A stretch of DNA of 64,000 bases from Gaeumannomyces sp. JS-464 (lineage: Eukaryota; Ascomycota; Sordariomycetes; Magnaporthales; Magnaporthaceae): NCBI GenBank assembly GCA_002197995.1, contig NGZR01000002.1, positions 3,100,001 through 3,164,000 on the forward strand. The letters run 5' to 3'. The position numbers and the translations under genes are program-made. A model generated the notes under the pieces. That model worked only from the letters and a program-made list of their open reading frames with translations, ran no database searches and was not told where the DNA came from. Positions 1 through 11,806 of the stretch are shown in pieces. How positions within the stretch are numbered: position 1 is the stretch's first letter; each line of letters starts with the position of its first letter.

Positions 1-228
1 ACGGGCTTCGACACGCACGCCTTCATCAAGGCGGCCAGCAAGCCGCGGTACGACCCGTGGGAGCGGGCAGAGGCCTGGCGGTACAAGGGCCAGTTCAGCC
101 GCTGGAACCGCTTCAAGGGCTCCTTCCCGGGCCTCGGCATCGCCACCGTCGCCTTTGCCGCCTACTGCGCCTACGAGCACTTTGTCCTGGCCGACGACCA
201 CCACCACGCCGACGAGGGGCATCACTAA
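1..228 (+). CDS. NADH:ubiquinone oxidoreductase B12-type subunit (NDUFB3-like), 3' end only
   Basis: Frame 1 is open from the first base to a TAA at 226-228 and gives the last 75 residues of a small complex I accessory subunit. The segment reads TGFDTHAFIKAASKPRYDPW, then a WRYKGQFSRWNRFKG block, one membrane segment (GLGIATVAFAAYCAYEHFVL) and a His/Asp-rich tail ending in GHH. This order matches fungal B12/NDUFB3 proteins, which are single-pass subunits of the membrane arm of mitochondrial complex I and lack a catalytic residue of their own. The 5' part and any intron lie outside the window. Family recognition is from the pattern, not from a search. Confidence 0.8.
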   Translation, partial: TGFDTHAFIKAASKPRYDPWERAEAWRYKGQFSRWNRFKGSFPGLGIATVAFAAYCAYEHFVLADDHHHADEGHH

Positions 229-1331
229 AAATTGGAGGAAGGGAGAGAGAGAGAAAGAGAGAGAGGAGGGGGGAGAGAGGTAGCGTCCAAAATGATGCAG
301 CGATGGGGGCATGAGGAGAGGAATTTCGCGCCTGGCCTGGATGACAAACAGGTCAGGGGAGAAAAGGGGTTCAGGTAGAACAGTCCACGTCTCTCCTACG
401 GGCTTGGCTCTACCTTCGCACTTCGCATCCATCACAGGCGCAGCGCCCTTTTCCCGTTTGTACACAACGAAAGTAGATGGAGTGGGCGGGGCCTTGCACC
501 CCCGCAGAGGCGCCCGCGCGCGCCCTCGACTGCAATTTTCATCGGACTTGAGAGATCTGAACAGTCGGGACCTTCTCGGTCCAGGGTCTTCCTGCTCCGG
601 GGCTCCCTTGTCAGGGATGGTGACGACCTGGTGAGACGGCAAGATTTCTAGGTAGCTCAGTGGTGACGGGGGGTTGGGGTCGGGCAACCACCGGGCCGTC
701 GAGCTGGCCACCTCACCAAGCACCTAGGCGGCTTTCCCTAATTATAGCTTGCATGCCATTGGAAGTTGAGTCTGGGAGTTTAGCCACGCCGCACTGTGTC
801 CATTACATACAGGAGCTCTGTATCCCGGGGACCGGTGCTCTCATGGCCTTGTGCGACGAAATGATCGAGATGCAGGAGCTAGTGCTACGGAGGACGGGTG
901 CGACGTCCTGTTTATCCGTCCCTCCCTCCACTACGAATAGATCTTTGGCGGAGCAAACGAGACTCTCACCGGCGAAGAATGGAACCCATACCCAAATGAC
1001 GTTTTCTTGCTTCTTTTTCGGCGCTTCGCCGTATTTTCCACGCCAGTATCCATACCATATTGGCCCACTGAAGCTAACTTGGATATCACTAACATGAGAG
1101 GAACGGTGAGGGCTCGCCGGCCAAGGTAATAGGTGAACATGAAAAAAATCCTTTTCCCAAAGTCCCAGATGCAATCTGGTGTTATAAAAACCACCTATAA
1201 AAATCCCCAAAGGGGCAAGCGCGACGGCTAGAAAGAAGTGAACAATAAAACAAAAAGGAAACCCTAGTCCTGGGTATATGCTCGTGCGTAAGTAAGATGT
1301 TCGACATGACCCTCCTCCTCATGGTATATCA
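229..1331. other. Convergent intergenic region, no gene seen
   Basis: Spacer between the 3' ends of the complex I subunit gene and the coiled-coil gene. It opens with a GA-rich stretch (about 237-280) that probably lies in the 3' UTR. A tRNA A-box-like string near 651-665 has no partner B box downstream. No credible coding frame. Confidence 0.5.
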
Positions 1332-3176
1332 TCATAACCCTATGCCATTCACCAGATCGAGGGCCCCTTCTACAGCGTCCTCGAGCTCGTTCATTCGTTC
1401 CTTCAAAGCATGGTTCTCGTCCTTGAGCAGATTCACCGTGTCCCACGCGACCGAGGCGTCGAGACCTTGACAATTCGAACAGCCATTGACGGGAGCGTCG
1501 TCGGTCGCCTGGCCTGAGGCGGGTCCAGACGTCACGCCCTTGACAAGACGCTGAAACGCAGTCATCTGGGGCTGTTGCTGTTGTGACAATCGCGAGGGTG
1601 GCTGTGGCGGCAGTCTCGAGCCCACCGGGGTCCGCCTGCTGTGGTGCGGCGGCGGCGGGGACAGCGCCGTGGGGGACTGGGTGAGGGCCGTCGGTGAAAG
1701 AATGCTGCCTGGCGGTGCCCCGTCGGCGGTCGCGGCCGACGTTGGGCTCCTGCAGCGCGACGAGAAGACGCTCTCACTCTCGGCCACACTCTCGTCGTCG
1801 TCCGTGTCGAAGCTGTTGACGGTCCCGCCGCTGCCGCGCCATTGCCTCTGCAGCCTCCGCCGCCGCCTTTGGTCCTCCTCGGCAGCGTCGACGCCCAGGT
1901 CCTCGGAGATGGAGCCCTCGGAGGTCGCGGGTACGTGAAGCAGGCCGTCGCCGCGCTGGCTTTGCAGAAGCTTGGCCGTCTTGCGGCGCTCGGCAGCAAG
2001 CTCGTCGAGGAGGCCGCGCATGGCCTGCTCGTGCTCGGCCGCCTTGGCGGCCATGTCTTCAAGCTGCATTTTGAGGTGTGCCGAGCGGGTCGTTGCCTCT
2101 TCGAGCTCCTCGCGCTGGGCCTCCATCTCGGCGGCCAGGCCGCGCGCCTCGACCGTCCGCATGCGGTACGCCCCCTGCAGGCGGCGGGCGACTGCCGTCG
2201 CGTTCATCTGCAGGTTTTTGAAGGCCGAAGGCGAGAAGGCCTCACCGGCCACGGGAAGACCGCCGGGGAAGAGCGCAGCCTCAACGTCCATGGCTAATAT
2301 CTCGTCATCATTGTCGCTAGTGGCATTGCGGTTGAGAGTCCCGTCTGGCGAGGAAGTCTGTGTCGTCAGGGCCGATGATATTGCCGACAAAAATCCGAAC
2401 CGGGATGCTGCAGGCGAGGGGCTTGAGCCTCGTTGTTGTTGGCTCTCGGTCGAAATGGGAGACCGGGTTCGACGCAATGGGGTGGTCGTCTCTCCGTTTG
2501 GGGTTGCTATTGTTGGAATCCCGCTGCCAGCATTTGCGTCGCTTGCTGCGGATGAAAACCAGCCGGCCAGGGCGCCCTTCCGAGGAGTGTTGTCCGAAGT
2601 CCGGCCATTCCTTGACCTGCCGTCACCGGTGAGAGGCATCGCGGCTTCCGACAGCGCGGGCCGGTGCCTCCTCTCGGGAGAGGTGGCTCGGTTGATGAGG
2701 GCAAGCGGCAGGAGGCTCGGTATTGACTGGTGGCGGCTTCGGGAGGGGATGGTCGGGGCCGCTACGGGCTCTCCATCGGTGGGGGAATAAACGCTGCTGC
2801 TGCTGGACCAGGCGCCGCTAGAGTACTCGTGGGCCGGTTGGCGGTAGGACGGATAAGGGTGGTACGGATAGGGTTCGTTGGTGGTGGCGGCTATGGCGAG
2901 CGGTGTGGTGTGGCCGAAAGCAACGGCAGTGGCATCACCAACGGGATCGGGCGTGGTTTTGCTTTGGCGAGGCGTAGGGGAGCCATTGGCGAGGAAAGTT
3001 TGGTAGCAGCGTGGGTCAGGGCGAGAAAAGTGGGATACTTGGCGACGAGGAGGCGCAAGGAGGACGGCGGCGGCAGCAGCAGCAGCAGGCGGCGCGGATG
3101 GTGCTGTTGCTTGCGGTTGTGGAGTGGTTGTGCATGGCGATCCAGGAGCGGCGCCTCGCGGCACCTGGCTTAGCAT
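1332..3176 (-). CDS. Conserved fungal coiled-coil protein of unknown function
   Basis: Single uninterrupted frame of 614 codons from an ATG at 3176 to a TAG at 1332; no splice sites are needed. Residues 1-320 are disordered: an Ala run near residues 30-40, then Ser/Pro/Thr-rich sequence. Residues about 325-405 form a charged heptad-like helix (ARRLQGAYRMRTVEARGL onward, ending near RRKTAKLLQ), predicted to be a coiled coil. A second Ser/Pro/Gln-rich region follows. The last 45 residues hold a CxxC pair (NGCSNCQG) and a second short coil, LLKDENHALKERMNELED, ending in LVNGIGL. I have seen this kind of C-terminus in uncharacterised Pezizomycotina proteins but know no function. A structural or scaffold role is inference only. 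Confidence 0.75.
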   Translation of the reverse strand: MLSQVPRGAAPGSPCTTTPQPQATAPSAPPAAAAAAAVLLAPPRRQVSHFSRPDPRCYQTFLANGSPTPRQSKTTPDPVGDATAVAFGHTTPLAIAATTNEPYPYHPYPSYRQPAHEYSSGAWSSSSSVYSPTDGEPVAAPTIPSRSRHQSIPSLLPLALINRATSPERRHRPALSEAAMPLTGDGRSRNGRTSDNTPRKGALAGWFSSAASDANAGSGIPTIATPNGETTTPLRRTRSPISTESQQQRGSSPSPAASRFGFLSAISSALTTQTSSPDGTLNRNATSDNDDEILAMDVEAALFPGGLPVAGEAFSPSAFKNLQMNATAVARRLQGAYRMRTVEARGLAAEMEAQREELEEATTRSAHLKMQLEDMAAKAAEHEQAMRGLLDELAAERRKTAKLLQSQRGDGLLHVPATSEGSISEDLGVDAAEEDQRRRRRLQRQWRGSGGTVNSFDTDDDESVAESESVFSSRCRSPTSAATADGAPPGSILSPTALTQSPTALSPPPPHHSRRTPVGSRLPPQPPSRLSQQQQPQMTAFQRLVKGVTSGPASGQATDDAPVNGCSNCQGLDASVAWDTVNLLKDENHALKERMNELEDAVEGALDLVNGIGL

Positions 3177-6100
3177 GACGAGCTAATCTTTCTGACACAA
3201 TGCGAGGCCGGGTTTGATGGCCTAAAAAAGGCGGCTCGGTGGGGCCCAAGGTTGTTTGGGGAACCCGGAGCAGTGAGAGCGTGGGTTTTCCAACTGAGCA
3301 GAGTCGCAGCAGTTGGTCGCCGACAACGGAAAAAGAAACCGATGTTGCAATTGCGACTCGTTTGCGGCCGGCTGCTATCGATCGACAGCCAACAAGCAAA
3401 CAAACAAAGGCAATGGGCCGGTGTTGGGCCTCGGCCGTCCACGTTGTTGTGTCCCCGCAGCGACCGCGACGGGCCAAACAAATTTGGCAACAGGCGCACG
3501 CACGTCGGTGTCAGGACCAGTGCAATCGTGCTGGAGAGCTCGAGAAAAGGAGCAAAAAAAGACGGGATTCGAAACCAAAGGCGACCAGCGCGGCACCCCA
3601 AGATAAAAGGAAGTATCAAAAAGGAAGAATAAAATGTCGATGATGCCTTGCTGCAAGGCTACGGCAGGTCCAGGGAACTACCGTACCGTTGTGCAACGTC
3701 ACCTGCTTGCTGGCTCTATGTAGATGGCGGGAGCGTGCATGAAGGGTGGCCCCTGCAGCAATGCTTGTTCACGCTCGAGGCTGGCTGTGCCGGAGGGGTG
3801 CTGCTTGCGGCTTGGGAATGGAATCGCGAGTCGAATGCATACGGCGCGCGAGTGCAGGCGACAAGGTGGGATGCAGCCGGTATGCAGGTGCCAGTGCAGG
3901 TTGCAGGCGCCAGGCTTACATAGGCACAACAGCACGACGATCAGAATCGAAAGGCCGGTTGGCTGGAGGCACCAGACGTCGGGAGTAGAGGCAAGCTCGT
4001 AAAATAGAGCCGCGGCAGCGCAGCAGGCCACGAGGATATGACAGGTTTAAGGTTGCGGCTCGAGCCCCTCGTGTGCTGCGTGCCCTGCAATATACCAGAG
4101 ACAAACAAAACAGCTTGGCCCGTCCCCTGCTCCCACTCCCCTGCTCCCACGCAATCTCGCCTCGCCCAAGACAACCAGACGGAAAACCTGCTCGATGGGC
4201 GGACAGGGGGGGATCGTTAGCTCGGTGGGACGTGCGACCGAGCACTCGCGGCGCATCGTCATGGCCGTGCGACGGCGTGCTGAGGAAGCTTTTGCCTACT
4301 AATAGCACGCTTTGCTTAGCGCGGAATCAGATGGCTTCCGCGCTGGGCGTCGTTGGGGCGGCCCCTTGTGCTGCGTGCGGCCATCCGTCTGCCGGGTCAG
4401 CGTGGACGAGATCAGTGTCTCTGGCGAGGTGGCACGACGGCGGCGACGCAGCATTCCTCAGACGGGCTGCCACCCAATCAGCGGCGTTTCGCCCGATCCA
4501 CCCAGCGCAGTTGGCTCAGTCCCAGTGCTCCCTCTACTGCTCCCGATACGACGCAGATCCTGACCCGCAAATGCGCGTTACAGTGTGTGCAGCTCGCAGA
4601 TGACCGCCTCCGCTTTTGTGCCTCGCTTCCACACTAAACGGCGGAAACGCACATTGAGCAATCAGCCTGTCCTGCATGCACCCAGTCGACAGCTTGCATC
4701 GTGAAGCTTCTCCGCGTATACACAGAGCACACACCAGCCGAGCATGAGGGATGACAAATGCCGTCTCAAAATCCGCCTGTCTTGGGTAATGTTGCGCTAA
4801 ACGCCTGGCCCGAGACTCTCCTCCGCCGGAGCTCGGAACCAAGCCAAGACTAGCCAAGGGGGCAAAAGTCCGCGCGCAGTAGAGGAGAGAAAATGACGAC
4901 CAACCCCGACCCGCGTCCGAGCCAAAAAAGAAAACACCTTTCCTGATCCAGGAGCCGTCCCGGATCCTGATCCCGCCGGAACGCACCTGTGCTAATGCAT
5001 CTCCGAGAGAGCTGGGCTGCAAAGTTTAGTCCTAGTTCCATCCCCGGGAGAGCTCGGGGTCAAGCCTCAGCCCAGGCGATAGGGCAGCACGGAGTAATCC
5101 GCACGCCCAAGGAGGCCACAGGCTCACCGAGCCCGCGCCCCGGGGACCAGGCTACGGCTCCAGTCCCGCCAAGTCAGACCGAGGGGTCGTGGCTAAGGCT
5201 ACTGTATGTATATGTATTTGCCCGCATCGAGTTTAACGCCGGGGTGGCTCCTAGCTCACGCCGCTTTCCTCACGACCTGCATGCGGAGGCAGGGATGATG
5301 CCAGATCTGAAAGATTTGGCCCCCATCCTAGCGATGCTGCTAGCCCTCTTCCGGCCTCGGGGGCGGCTAGAGATACGTCCGGGCAAAAGGTTGTGGATGA
5401 GGTCCCAAGGAGTGGCAGGGGCTACTATTCAGGTGAACCTGTGTGTCAGTCGTATGTGGCTGAAAGTCGAAGACAGCCATGTTGGCCAAAAACACGAGCA
5501 GGGGACTCAGCCTGGGGAATTCCCCTCGGTTTCCCAAAGGGGTGTTGGCGTCGAAGCTGCGCGCAATTGGTCTGTTTTGCCTTGCCAACCAACACCTCTA
5601 TCAGGCTGCGCTTTTCCAAGCAAACAATCGATCTTGTGTCTTGGTTGAGTGTTGGGACATGTCACAACCCTTTGATTTAACGGAGATTTCTTTTGTCCCC
5701 TTCATTACGCGCCGCGAGCTCCCTTACCCTCTCCTGACACATGGCGACTGTCGATGCGCGAGTCGGCGGCGGCGGGCGCTCTACTCCACGAAACAGCTCT
5801 GCGCCGTCTGATGCCACCGCCGCCAGCGCCTCCCACCAAGCTTTGCGTCTTGTCCAGCAGCACGACTCGGCCGACTAGCACAACACATATGGTCACCATC
5901 CGCGGGCGGAACCAGCAGCAGGAGCCGCAGCACCGTCAGTAATCATACAGCCACCACGACTGCCACACCGGAGCCTGCACCTCGGTATGTTTGAGATCGG
6001 CAAGGGCAAATTTGGCCGTGTTGATATAGCCCGGCACCACGCCTCAGGCTTCATCTGCCGCACTGGGTGAGACATGGGTGGTCTTGCATGTGTTTCTTTA

Positions 6101-6776
6101 GACATCTCGGTGCAAAAAAGAAAGTCTAGAGCATGGGCACCGCCCGCTTGAAATGCTAATGAGGTGTTTACTTTACTCACACGGGCAACACGAAGCGGCT
6201 AAGTGGATGTCCTAGCGGCGGCGAGAGTGATCCGTTGGTCCTCGTCGTGTCGTGATTTGCTCACAGTTGGGGAAAGGCCACGGGCACTTCAACAACGGCA
6301 TGCCACCAGGTGCTATGGATCCTCGGCGTTTCCTATTAGAGTGTTGAGGTTGAAAGGCATCTCCGGATGCCAAATAATGTCTCGTGGCTACCTACATAGC
6401 TCTCCAAAGGTGCTAGGTTTACCTTATCCACGTTCTTTTTTCTCGTCCGCATTCCGAACCGTGATTTTTAGCTCGGGCCAAAGAGATCGATCATAAATTG
6501 GTTGTGAGGAGATAACGAGCAAGATGTCCTGATTTTTCGTGCCATAGCACCGTCCTGAGGTCAGAGCTGGCTGGTCACAGCATAGGCCAATGCGTATCTT
6601 GCATGAAGTGGCAACCAAGTCATGCACGCCCCAGGGCAGTCTTGCCGCCAGGCCCTAAATCTGGGTGTGAAGACACCCGTCCATCTGCATCGTGTGGGGA
6701 TAGTCGCTTCCTCTTGTGCACTCTCTAGCAAACACACACACACACTAGCCCTCGCGCAGGTTGATTACATGGAAAA
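3177..6776. other. Intergenic region of 3.6 kb, no gene seen
   Basis: Lies upstream of the coiled-coil gene (-) and downstream of AOS1 (-). All frames over 60 codons are short, overlapping and of biased composition, and none resembles a known family. The part next to 3176 is presumably the promoter and 5' UTR of the coiled-coil gene. A (CA)n run at 6731-6746 lies just beyond the AOS1 stop codon. Confidence 0.5.
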
Positions 6777-8009
6777 CTATTGCTGCAGCATACCGGCGGC
6801 GGGCATGCCCATGGGCGCCATGCCGATGACGCCCGTAATGATCTGGCCGTCCGGGCCGAGGACGGCGCCGACGGTGGTGGCAGAGGCGACGGCGAGCTGG
6901 ACGTCGGCTGCCGACGACGAGGCCAGCTGGGCGCTGCCCAGGACCTCGTCGTCCGGGGGAGGGGCGAACATGCTGGCCTCCATGGTGTTGCCGTCAAAGA
7001 CGATTGTGTTTTGGATGGGCTGCTGGGTGCCGCCGAGGACGTTTATGACATCCTGGGCCAGCTGGCCGCCTAGGATGGCGGTCACGGGGGCGACCTCGGC
7101 GCCGAGGTTCTGCAGGAAGCTGCGCAGGAACTCGGAGCGCAAGGTGGGGTGGGGAGGCCGAGCTGGTTGTGCTTCTCGTTGGCCAGGACGGTGAAAGCGC
7201 TCGAGGTCGGCGCGGGCGTGGGCGGGCACCGAGGGCAGGCGGGCGCGCTCCTGGATGAAGTCGAAGAGGGCGCGCAGGCACGACAGGGCTGGGGTTACGG
7301 CGCGTAGGCGGCGTGGAGAGCGGCGGTGGGCCTCGGGCAGGGTGGCGGCGTCGGCGAGGGTCCAGGTGGAGTAGAGCTCGCGCTTGGTGACGCGCTCGAC
7401 CTTCTTGCCGGCCTCGTCGTCGCGCACCGTCACGCCGACTATGGTGCGCGTCCTCGTCTCGGCGCCCAGCTCGGTGGGCTTGGAGACGTCGCGCTCGACG
7501 ACGAACTCGTGCTCGATCAGGTCGGCAAAGATGTAGCCGTACAGGCCGTGGGTGGCGGCGGCGTAAAAGGGCCTCCCATTGAGGCGGGTGGCGGTGTTGA
7601 CCAGGACTAGGTTCTGGGGGTCGAGGTCGGTGGCGACGACGACGTTGAAGGCGGCGAAGAAGCTGGGGCCCTTTGAGCATATGTGGTCCGTGTCGACGAT
7701 GACGTTGACGCGCGGGTTGAGCTTGCGCAGGTTGACGCTGGCGGCCTCGGCGCGGTTCATGCCGACGCGGGCCTCGTCCTCATCCAGCAGGAACTGGGCG
7801 CCAAAGTCGGCGGCCGTAACGGGCTCCGGGTCCAGGATGGTCAGCGAATTGATGCCGGCGAGCACCAGGTTCTTGGCGATCTCGTTAGCTAGCGCCTTCA
7901 TGGTGATAAGCAGCACGTTGGCGGAGCGGATCTTCTCCTGCGCTTGCATGCCCCAGAGCCTGATCTGGCGGTCGTAGAGCGCGATCTCATCTGCGCTGAT
8001 GCCATTGCT

Positions 8010-8040
<31 letters not shown>

Positions 8041-8093
8041 GCCGGGTCCTGCAGCTGCGCTGCCAGACCTGCGCCGTTTGCCTCGGGCATCAT
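6777..8093 (-). CDS. AOS1: SUMO-activating enzyme E1 subunit Aos1 (Uba2 partner)
   Basis: Frame of 438 codons from ATG 8093 to TAG 6777-6779. An upstream GTG at 8102 is not used because this is a eukaryotic gene. After a poly-Gln run (about residues 18-28), ISADEIALYDRQIRLWG and QAQEKIRSANVLLI are hallmarks of the Aos1/SAE1 half of the SUMO E1, which forms a heterodimer with Uba2 and adenylates SUMO. The adenylation fold continues with LANEIAKNLVLAGINSLTILD, DLDPQNLVLVNTATR and the C-terminal LRSEFLRSFLQNLG, APVTAILGGQLAQDVINVLG. As in other Aos1 proteins no catalytic cysteine domain is expected; that is in Uba2. One oddity: the roughly 16 codons read from 7196 down to 7147 are out of frame relative to the family, as if one base were gained at 7190-7199 and one lost at 7143-7154. 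The adjacent frame there gives the expected TVLANEKHNQLGLPT. No introns. Confidence 0.9.
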
Positions 8094-9983
8094 GACCGGC
8101 ACGGGCCCTCCCGCGGCGCCAGAGGAACCGCATCCTGCGCCGGAAGCGCCATGTTGTGCCTGGGTGTGGGTTAGATATGGATAGTGGGAGACTCAGGTGA
8201 CCGAGGCGAGTGGGTGGGTGGGCAAGTCACGCGATATCAATATCGGTCTGGCGATGGGTGCCCAGGCGAGCAGCGCAGTGAAGTGCCTGCAGTGCGTGTG
8301 TTTTTTAATGGGTCTCAGGCGCCGTGCGATTGGGGCCTGTTGGGCGTGCCAACTGCTCGTTCAAAATTGGGCGGAATTTCCGTTCAAGGCAATGGGCAAA
8401 TAATTGGAAAAGTCAACTGGGGGCGAAACGATTGATATTGAAATGCCCAAAGAAACAAACACTTTGCTTGAGGGAATCAATCAATGGGATGGTCTGGGAA
8501 GGGCTGCTACAAACGATCTGCCTGGTCGGAGCACGAGGGCCTTGGTCGCTGCTGATGACGCCGCTTTCCATGCCTGTTGGTTTGCTGGGATTGCCTGCCC
8601 GGTCAGAGCATGGACGGCAGAGAACCCGGATGGGCCAATCCATTGGCTTGTGTACGGATAGGCCTAAACGAAGCAGCAGAGCAGATGGGTAGGTAGGTAG
8701 GTATGTGGGGGCTAATATATCTACGTCCTCTATCTCAGCTACATTAACAGCCTGTATGATTGGAGGCACCATTATTCATCAGTCTGCCCGACGGGCACAA
8801 GTGCTCGTCAATGACATGGATATGAGCGCACTCCGAGGATCGGCAGCGCAACATCATGCGTGTTAAAGTGGCACGGTACAGCCAGACGGGCTCCACTGGG
8901 TCAACTCAGCTGGCAGAAGACAAATCAACAGGGGTCTTGATAACAACCTAGACACCAGCACCCGTAATCCCGTCACCGAGCATTGCGAGTTTCCGCGTGC
9001 AGCTCAAGAGAGAAAGGCTGGAGAAGACGCATGTGTAACAATCAGAGGAGGTGAAGTTTTGTGACAATGCACGAGAATTGGAGACAAATGGGGCGGTGTG
9101 ACGCAGAAGGGAAAGCCAGGCCGGGCGCTCTTTCCGCTCGCTGGCAGCCCTGGTTGCGCAACCGCTCCCTCGCTAACAGACCCCGCTGTCCAGCTGCGTT
9201 TGTGCACATGCAGCGGCCTTAGCGGCGCGGAACGTTCGCACCCCGTCTTGTTCTTGCCAATTCAGTCGATTATTCCAATCATTCCTTCAATCAATCCCCT
9301 CCCTGATCCCGCTCCGCTCTCTGCTGCTCCCACCTCTCCAACTCCCGCCAGCCAGCCCACACCCGGCATCGACCTAGGAAATACCGAACACTCAACCGCT
9401 GACCGATTGTCGACGCTGCCCCGCACGCGAAAGCCAGAACATAGCCCGGGGCTTGCTTCGTGTCTCGATTCCCCTTGGGCACCCGCCTGGCTGTCGGCCA
9501 GTCAGCCTCGGTCGCTGCTGCCGCCATCTGTCTATCTGTCTCCACTCCAAGGGCGTTTGTTGCGCTTTGCGAACGACGCCTCGCTACGCGAACGAGGCCA
9601 CCCCCAACTCGGCAAACGAGGCCAGCTGCACGCACCCGCCCAGGCCTGCCCAGCACCTGCTTCGTCGTCTCTGACCACGAGCCACCCCCGATTGCGCTTC
9701 GACCCCACGACAGACGACTAGCAGCAAACGCAAACTTGCTTTGTCGCATCGTCCTGCAGGCCGGGGCATTATCGGCTTTCCGAGCGAGCCTGCCAGTCAC
9801 AAGCTCGCTCTTTATCGTGCGCGGCTTCCGCCTTTTTTGTGTCCCTTGATGGTGAGTGGGCTTCATGCCTCTCTCTGTTTGTCAGGCGCAAACCTGCTGT
9901 TCCTCCCGCTTGTCTTCGCCCCTCCGCCCCTCCGCCCCGAGTCTCGATTTCCCATCCGGGCACTGTTACCTCAAGCCCTCCCG
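8094..9983. promoter_or_regulatory. Divergent intergenic region between AOS1 and the 9984 gene
   Basis: 1.9 kb separating two divergently transcribed genes, so it must contain both promoters and 5' UTRs. The half next to 9984 is C/T-rich (about 9235-9960), as is usual before fungal start codons. A short GTAGGTAGGTAGGTATG tract lies near 8690-8706. No coding frame with family resemblance. The open frame from 9741 to 9983 is 5' extension in a pyrimidine-rich leader. Confidence 0.45.
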
Positions 9984-11806
9984 ATGCCAGATCTTCCGTC
10001 TAACGTTCGCGACCAGTCTGGGAACCACTCCCAACGACCGAGGCAGTCCGCCGACGACATCGTCCGCTCGATCCTCGATGACCGCCCGGCAGCCGAGGTC
10101 AGCCCGTCCGGAGAGTTGTTTCGCGTCATAGAGCGCTTCCACGACAACTTCGGCCGAGCTCGGCGCACCATCGGCGATCTTTCCCTGGCCGCTGGGGCTG
10201 ACAGTCCCGATAGCTCCCACGCCTTCGGCAGCGCCCCATCACGAAATCTGCAACGGAGGTTCTCCCGCGAGCCCTTCACGGGCCGAGACACCGCCCGCCA
10301 GCCCGCCCCCTCGCCTCCGCTCCCGCCCTTGCGCTCTCATCTCGGCCGCCGGGGACCTAGCATGTCGTCTAGCGGTGGTGGTGGTGGTGGTGGTGGTGGT
10401 GGTGGTGGCGGCGGCGCAGGAAACAACCAGAACCGTTCTCACTTTTACCGGTACCGTCCGAGTGAAAGGTACCGGTCCACTGCTGCCAACGCCTCCTTCG
10501 CTGATCTGGAGCTCAGGCTCGACAACGCAACCCCGCACCTCCGCGCTCTCCTGGACATGCACAATACCAACCAACCGGCCAACACTCCGCCATCACCACC
10601 CTTCATGTCCTCCTCAACTCACTCTCAAGACCAGGCTGAGGACAGCCGCCGCGCGAAGCGCCGGAAGCTTGACTCGTCGGACCGCCTCGCCTCAAGCTTC
10701 AAGGGCTTCAGGTACGGCCACTACGGTCAGGTCGAGCCGGGCACTCTGACCATGGAGATTGTCAGCTGCGACGGTGGCATGTACACAGAGGGTTCTGGAC
10801 CCAGCATATACGCCGCCGAGAACATACTCAAGAACGATAGCTCGGTCTACTGCACCAAGGGTAGCAGGTGCAACATCGTTCTGAAGCACCAGGGCGCCAC
10901 AGTCTTCAGCCTCAAAGAGCTTATCATCAAGGCTCCTGGCTCCAACTACTCATCACCGTGAGTGCCAGCCTCCGACAGTCTTTTCGTATGATTGCTGTCA
11001 TGACGTCGTTATGCTGACAAACAAAGCACAGAGTTCGAGAGGGCATGGTGTTTATATCGATGAACAAGGACGAGCTTCTTACGCGGACGGCCGACTATCA
11101 GATTCAGTACGGTCGTTCTAGGCCAGCCAGCAATCAGCGAGCGCCCGTACTCTCAGTGCGGCATTCGGAGGACGGGTCGTCGGTAACTAGGATTTCCCAG
11201 AGGCGGCGCATGTACAGCATCCTCTTCGACCCAGAGGACACGTGCCTGGCGGCGCAGGTGCCACCCGAGTTCACAGTCGCGCCGCCGCCTTTCAGGGTGA
11301 CGACGGAGTGCAGCGAGGACGAGGGCGGAAGTGGAGACGCTAGCGGTACCCATTACAGGTATGGCCGGCGGCGGACGCCGAACCGGATCGGATCCCTGCC
11401 GTTCGAGAGCGACAGCGGCGATGATTGGGCTCAGGTGGACGACAACGTGAGCGAATACATACGGACTGGCCACACATTGTTGTCTGGCGACGGTGGCAAC
11501 AGCGGCGGCGGCGGCGGCGGTGGTGGCGACATGAGCCTGGAAGAGGCGGTCGAGGCGTCGCAGCTGGCGACACAGGAAGCAGTCCGGGCAGTCGGAGGGG
11601 CGCTGATGGCGCCGCATGCGCGCTTCTTCATCGAAAAGGACAAGAGCAAGTGCACAATCCGGTTTGATCCGCCTGTGTCGGGCCGGTTCATCTTGCTCAA
11701 GATGTGGAACCCGCAGCTCGACCACGCCTGCAACATCGACATCCAGGGGGTTGTGGCCAAGGGCTTCGCGGGGCCGCGATACTTCCCAGCAGTGGACTTG
11801 AGGTGA
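9984..11806 (+). CDS. Conserved fungal protein of unknown function with a possible galactose-binding-like C-terminus
   Basis: Two exons: 9984..10957 and 11032..11806, giving 582 residues. Donor GTGAGT follows CC at 10957; the intron of 74 nt has a GCTGAC branch site and ends CACAG. The join reads SSP-VREGMVF and keeps frame. ATG 9984 begins MPDLPSNVRDQSG; the frame is open further upstream only through pyrimidine-rich leader. Residues 1-235 are low complexity and include about 14 consecutive Gly. A conserved-looking block at about 238-345 reads FRYGHYGQVEPG, MEIVSCDGGMYTEG, AENILKNDSSVYCTKGSRC and VFSLKELIIKAP. An acidic and Gly-rich linker follows, and residues 520-582 (SKCTIRFDPPVSGRFILLKM, NIDIQGVVAKGFAG) look like a discoidin/DOC-type beta sandwich. 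Function unknown; the fold is inference. Confidence 0.75.
10374..10417 (+). repeat. In-frame GGT/GGC triplet repeat coding poly-Gly
   Basis: About fourteen GGT/GGC codons in the first exon of the 9984 gene, translated as a glycine run at about residues 131-145. A second GGC/GGT run coding Gly lies near 11501-11528 in exon 2. Triplet repeats of this kind are length-variable in fungi. Confidence 0.85.

Noticed and set aside
645..720. tRNA A-box-like TAGCTCAGTGGT
   Set aside because: No matching B box within the expected distance and no acceptor-stem pairing.
1972..2790. Plus-strand open frame of 272 codons
   Set aside because: Antisense to the coiled-coil gene, with Arg/Ser-biased content typical of a GC-rich shadow frame.
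8094..8102. GTG start three codons upstream of the AOS1 ATG
   Set aside because: Non-ATG starts are not expected here and two consecutive ATG codons follow in good position.
9852..9885. GTGAGT...GTCAG pair of 34 nt in the leader of the 9984 gene
   Set aside because: Too short, and splicing is not needed to explain the start at 9984.
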